NCBI GenBank assembly: GCA_937998865.1 | Contig: CALLBR010000004.1 | Coordinates: forward strand, 27,116 to 91,115 | Length of the DNA: 64,000 nt | Direction of reading: 5' to 3' | Source of the DNA: an uncultured bacterium | GTDB taxonomy: Bacteria; Nitrospirota; Thermodesulfovibrionia; Thermodesulfovibrionales; Thermodesulfovibrionaceae | Shown: positions 60,260 through 64,000 of the stretch, piece after piece | Layout of the letters: each line of letters opens with the position of its first letter | How positions within the stretch are numbered: the stretch's first letter is position 1 | Position numbers and translations under genes: made by a program | Notes under the pieces: generated by a model | What the model saw: only the letters and a program-made list of their open reading frames with translations | What the model was told of the DNA's origin: nothing | Databases searched by the model: none

Positions 60260-63200
60260 ATGGAGTTGACAAGGCGAAGTTTCTTAAAGCTCTCCACAGG
60301 CGCTTTGCTTCTCAGTTCAATTGGTCTTAATCTTGAGCCAGCAAAGGCATACGCTGCTGAACTGAGAACAAAAGGCGCTAAGGAGACAACTACAGTATGT
60401 CCTTACTGTTCTGTAGGGTGTAGTATTATTGTTTCTGTGAAAGATGGTAAGGTTATTAACACAGAGGGTGACCCTGATAGTCCTATTAATGAAGGATCTC
60501 TTTGTCCGAAGGGGGCTTCAATCTATCAAATGGCAAATAATCCTTACAGACTAACTGAACCCCTTTACAGAGCACCTGGAGCAAATCAATGGAAGAAAAT
60601 CTCATGGGAAGAGGCATTAGATAAGATTGCAAAGCTAGTTAAAAAGACAAGAGACAAATATTTTATGGTAAAGAATGAAAAAGGTCAAGTAGTAAATAGA
60701 ATTGATGCTATTGCCCATGTGGGTTCAGCTGCCCTTGATAATGAGGAATGTTATCTTCTACAAAAATTAATGCGTTCTTGGGGGCTTGTTTATATTGAAC
60801 ATCAAGCCCGTATATGACACTCCCCCTCTGTAGCGGCTCTGGCAGAGTCGTTTGGTAGAGGAGCAATGACCAATCAATTTAACGACCTTAAAAATGCTGA
60901 TGTAATTCTCATAATGGGTGGAAATCCCGCAGAAAATCATCCTATTGCGATGAAGTGGATAATGAGAGCAAAAGAAGAAAGAGGTGCTAAGCTTGTTGTT
61001 GTTGATCCTAAATTCACAAGAACTGCCTCCAAGGCAGATCTCTATGTTCCAATCCGTTCCGGGACTGATATCGTATTTCTAGGTGGACTAATAAAGTATA
61101 TAATAGACAACAACTTATACTTTAAAGATTATGTTCTTAACTATACTGACGCATCTTTTCTGGTTGATCCTAACTTTAAACTTCCTGATGAATTAGATGG
61201 AGTATTCTCTGGTTATGATGAGAAAAAGAGAGCTTATGATAAATCCACTTGGAAATATCAACTTGATGAAAATGGAGTTCCTAAAAAAGATCCTTCATTG
61301 CAGCATCCAAATTGTGTATTTCAACTTTTGAAGAGACATTACACGAGATATACAATAGATACTGTTTCTGACATAACTGGAGCTCCTAAGGATAAAATTG
61401 AAGAATGTTATAAGATTCTTGCTTCCACAGGCAAACCAGACAAAGTAATGACAGAATGTTATGCCATGGGTTGGACGCAGCATACTGTGGGTACCCAAAA
61501 TATAAGAGCATTCACCATAATTCAACTTCTACTTGGCAATGTGGGAATGGCTGGAGGAGGTGTTAACGCTCTCAGAGGTGAGTCCAATGTTCAGGGTGCC
61601 ACAGATGCAGGACTTCTTTTCCATATCTTGACTGGATATAATCCAACCCCTGTGGCCAGTGATGTTGATCTTAAGACCTATATTGAAAAATATACGCCAA
61701 AAACAAAAGAGCCAAAAAGTGTTAACTGGTTGTCTAATAGACCTAAGTACATAATCAGTTATCTAAAGGCATTGTATGGAGACAAAGCTACTAAGGAAAA
61801 TGATTTCTGTTACAGTTATTTACCTAAGAGAGATGATGGTCAAAACTGTTCTTGGCTTATGATTTTTGATCAGATGTACCAAGGTAAGATTAAAGGGTTC
61901 TTTGCTTGGGGACAGAATCCTGCCTGTTCTGGTGCTAACTCAAACAAAACAAGAAGAGCTCTTGCTAAACTTGATTGGCTTGTTTGTGTAAATCTTTTTG
62001 ATAATGAAACTGCTTCCTTCTGGCGTGGACCAGGAATGGATCCAAAGAAGATTAAAACAGAAGTATTTCTGCTTCCATGTGCTTCCTCAGTGGAAAAGGA
62101 AGGAAGCATCACGAATTCTGGCAGAATAGCACAATGGAGATACAAAGCAGTTAATCCTTATGGTAAATCATTGCCTGATGCAGAGATTATGAATGAATTA
62201 TACTTTAGAGTTAAAAAGTTGTATGAAAAAGAAAAAGGAGCATTTCCAGAGCCCATAATCAATCTTACTTGGAATTATGGAGAGGCCGACAAGAATGGAA
62301 AAATCAAACATATAGACATTCACAAAGTTGCAAAAGAAATAAATGGTTATTTCACTTCAGACATACCTGAACATCCTGTTGATAAGAAAGCTTATAAAAA
62401 AGGTCAGCAGATTCCCAGCTTTGTTTACTTAAAAGATGATGGAAGTACTGCTTGCGGAAACTGGATTTATTGTGGTAGCTACACCGAGGCAGGAAACATG
62501 ATGGCAAGAAGAGGAAAAGAAGATCCCACAGGACTAGGTTTATTCTCTAACTGGGCATGGTCTTGGCCTGTAAATAGAAGAATTATTTACAACCGAGCAA
62601 GTGTAGATCCACAGGGTAATCCATGGGATCCAAAGAGACCATTAATTAAATGGGATGCGGCTAACAAGAAATGGGTAGGAGATGTACCAGATGGTCCGGC
62701 TCCACCTCTTGCTTTGGAAGGTGGAAAACTTCCATTTATTATGAAACCTCTAGGTGTAGGAGCCCTATTTGGACCAGGTTTAGCAGATGGACCTTTCCCA
62801 ACTCATTATGAACCTCTGGAATGTCCATTCCAGGAAAATCCTCTATATAAGAAACACAGAATTAATCCAACAGTGAAAATTTTTGATACGGAAGAGGATG
62901 TCTTTGTTTTCTGTGATACAAGATATCCTTATGTTGGAACTACCTATAGAGTAACTGAACACTGGCAGACAGGAGTTATGACAAGACATTCTGACTGGCT
63001 CCGTGAGCTTGAACCTCAAATTTTTGCAGAAATAGATCCAGTTCTTGCAAAAGAAAAGGGGATTAAAAGCGGTGATAAAGTTATTGTATCCTCAGCAAGA
63101 GGAAAAATCTGGGCAATTGCTATAGTAACACCAAGACTTCAGCCCATGAAAGTTTTAGGACAGACAATACATATTGTAGGCTTGCCATGGCATTATGGAT

Positions 63201-63322
63201 GGAGATTCCCTGAAGATGGTTCAGGTGGAGATAGTGCAAATCTTCTTACACCAACAATAGGTGATGCAAATACCATGATACCTGAGTCTAAGGCATTCAT
63301 GGTAAACATAGAGAAGGCATAG
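60260..63322 (+). CDS. fdhA: Formate dehydrogenase catalytic subunit, selenocysteine-containing, Tat-exported
   Basis: One 1020-residue protein read through an in-frame TGA (60815-60817, residue 186 = Sec); the ORF track splits it into 60260-60817 and 60866-63322. Tat signal (ELTRRSFLKLSTGALLLSS) then the [4Fe-4S] ligands CPYCSVGC and LCPKG, the ARI-Sec-HSPSVAALAESFGRGAMTN active site of FDH-N-type enzymes, MGGNPAENHP, molybdopterin-binding segments and a C-terminal molydopterin dinucleotide domain (KEKGIKSGDKVIVSSARGKI). Oxidises formate in the periplasm with Mo or W bis-MGD. AGGAGGAGG precedes the ATG. The fdhB gene follows after 10 nt. Confidence 0.95.
60815..60850 (+). promoter_or_regulatory. 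Sec UGA codon and candidate bacterial SECIS hairpin
   Basis: TGA at 60815-60817 is followed after 8 nt by CTCTG (60826-60830) pairing with CAGAG (60843-60847). The loop carries GGCTCT, resembling the apical GGTCT of the E. coli fdhF SECIS element that SelB binds. The inner stem is imperfect, so the fold needs verification. Confidence 0.6.
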
Positions 63323-63332
63323 GAGGTAAAAG

Positions 63333-64000
63333 ATGGCACGTAAGGGATTGTTAATAACACCAGATATATGCATAGGATGCAGAGCTTGTCAGGTAGCCTG
63401 CAAAGAATGGAATCAACTTCCTGCTAGTAAAACAAAAAACAATGGTACCCATGAAAATCCTCCAGACCTTGATGAAAATACCTATAACAGAATTAAATTT
63501 ATAGAGCATGCTGATACAAAAGGAGTAAGATGGCTTTTTGTAAGCCATCGTTGTATGCATTGTGGTGAACCTGCTTGTGTTAGCATATGTCCAGTTGCAG
63601 CATTAATTAAGGACAAAGAGACAGGGATTGTGTATTATGATAAAAAGAAATGTATAGCCTGTCATGCCTGTAGAACAGCCTGTCCCTATGATATACCGAG
63701 GTATGATCAGGGAGGTAAAGGTAAGATTTCGAAATGTCATTTTTGTATTGACAGAGTAAAGGCAGGACTTACTCCAGCCTGTGCAAAGACTTGTCCTACA
63801 GATGCAATAAAGTACGGAGATAGAGATGCTCTTATAAAGGAAGCGAAAGGGAAGGGATTCAAGCTTTATGGAGAGACAGAATTTGGAGGACTTGGAGTAG
63901 TCTTTGCACTTAAGGATTCACCAAAGGTATACAAACTTGCTGAGAATCCTCGAATACCAGAGACAGCCCTGTTTTGGGGTTCTGTGTTGAAGACTCTTGT
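63333..64000 (+). CDS. fdhB: Formate dehydrogenase iron-sulfur (beta) subunit, partial
   Basis: Open from ATG 63333 (ATAGGAGGTAAAAG upstream) to the window end, 222 codons, MARKGLLITPDICIG. Four ferredoxin cysteine groups are visible: CIGCRACQVACKEW, CMHCGEPACVSICP, CIACHACRTACPYDIP and CHFCIDRV ... CAKTCP. It transfers electrons from FdhA. It has no Tat signal and would be co-exported with FdhA. It is absent from the ORF track because its stop lies outside the window. A gamma cytochrome or other anchor subunit may follow beyond the edge. Confidence 0.95.
   Translation, partial: MARKGLLITPDICIGCRACQVACKEWNQLPASKTKNNGTHENPPDLDENTYNRIKFIEHADTKGVRWLFVSHRCMHCGEPACVSICPVAALIKDKETGIVYYDKKKCIACHACRTACPYDIPRYDQGGKGKISKCHFCIDRVKAGLTPACAKTCPTDAIKYGDRDALIKEAKGKGFKLYGETEFGGLGVVFALKDSPKVYKLAENPRIPETALFWGSVLKTL

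Noticed and set aside
60866-63322. Separate second-half formate dehydrogenase gene starting MTNQFNDLK
   Set aside because: No ribosome-binding site; it is continuous with the first half through the Sec UGA codon.

Overview
The window is AT-rich bacterial chromosome, densely packed into co-oriented operons. Gene content points to an anaerobic, lactate- and formate-oxidising, probably sulfur-metabolising bacterium: a selenocysteine formate dehydrogenase, a selenium-transport cluster, a LutABC/GlcDF-type lactate oxidation operon with lactate permease, a four-subunit succinate dehydrogenase/fumarate reductase, the folate (methyl) branch of the Wood-Ljungdahl pathway with MetV/MetF, and an Mla-type lipid transport operon that implies an outer membrane. 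A thermophilic Nitrospirota member such as Thermodesulfovibrio fits, but that is inference; no rRNA or sulfate-reduction gene lies in the window.

Layout. 1-2.3 kb (minus): a partial unknown gene, a DUF3343 (Se/S-carrier-like) protein, a TusA/YedF protein and a YedE selenium transporter. 2.3-2.9 kb: six tandem ~25-bp units ending in a CATTGCGAGG-type palindromic repeat. 2.9-9.4 kb (plus): aroA-cmk-ispH-rpsA-sppA-ihf plus a lone Opp-type ATPase. 10-15.6 kb: rho, a hotdog thioesterase, full-length purL. 15.6-20 kb (minus): pilC/gspF and sdhABCD. 20-24.9 kb (plus): malic enzyme and a TAXI-TRAP transporter, probably C4-acid uptake feeding SDH and malic enzyme. 25-33.5 kb: a histone-deacetylase-family hydrolase, a PPC-domain protein and the lactate operon (minus). 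33.6-35.7 kb (minus): argF-argD. 35.7-44 kb (plus): 5-formyl-THF cyclo-ligase, folE, folD, metV, metF, pilB, nadB, pyk. 44-47.5 kb: LysR regulator, a CstR-like sulfur-sensing repressor, then three consecutive decayed genes (FmdB zinc ribbon, Fe-S subunit, cytochrome b subunit) and a small zinc-ribbon gene. 47.5 kb: tRNA-Arg and tRNA-His. 47.8-60 kb (plus): mlaE-mlaF-mlaD-tolC-mlaC, an atypical receiver protein, valS, an unknown membrane-anchored repeat protein, nadC, purM, a sensor kinase and a sigma-54 activator. 60-64 kb: formate dehydrogenase fdhA (in-frame UGA = Sec) and the start of fdhB.

Most noteworthy: (1) a strong intrinsic terminator directly in front of the fdhA ribosome-binding site, preceded by another long hairpin and a candidate sigma-54 promoter, implying conditional read-through; (2) the decay of a second dehydrogenase-like electron-transfer module behind a CsoR-family repressor whose metal-binding His is absent but whose Cys31/Cys60 pair matches persulfide sensors; (3) a recurring promoter architecture in which a -10 box lies exactly 5 nt before the ATG with no Shine-Dalgarno sequence (argD, 5-formyl-THF cyclo-ligase, histone-deacetylase-like, zinc-ribbon genes), implying leaderless mRNAs; (4) a LutA-LutB fusion; and (5) a TolC-family protein inside an Mla operon.
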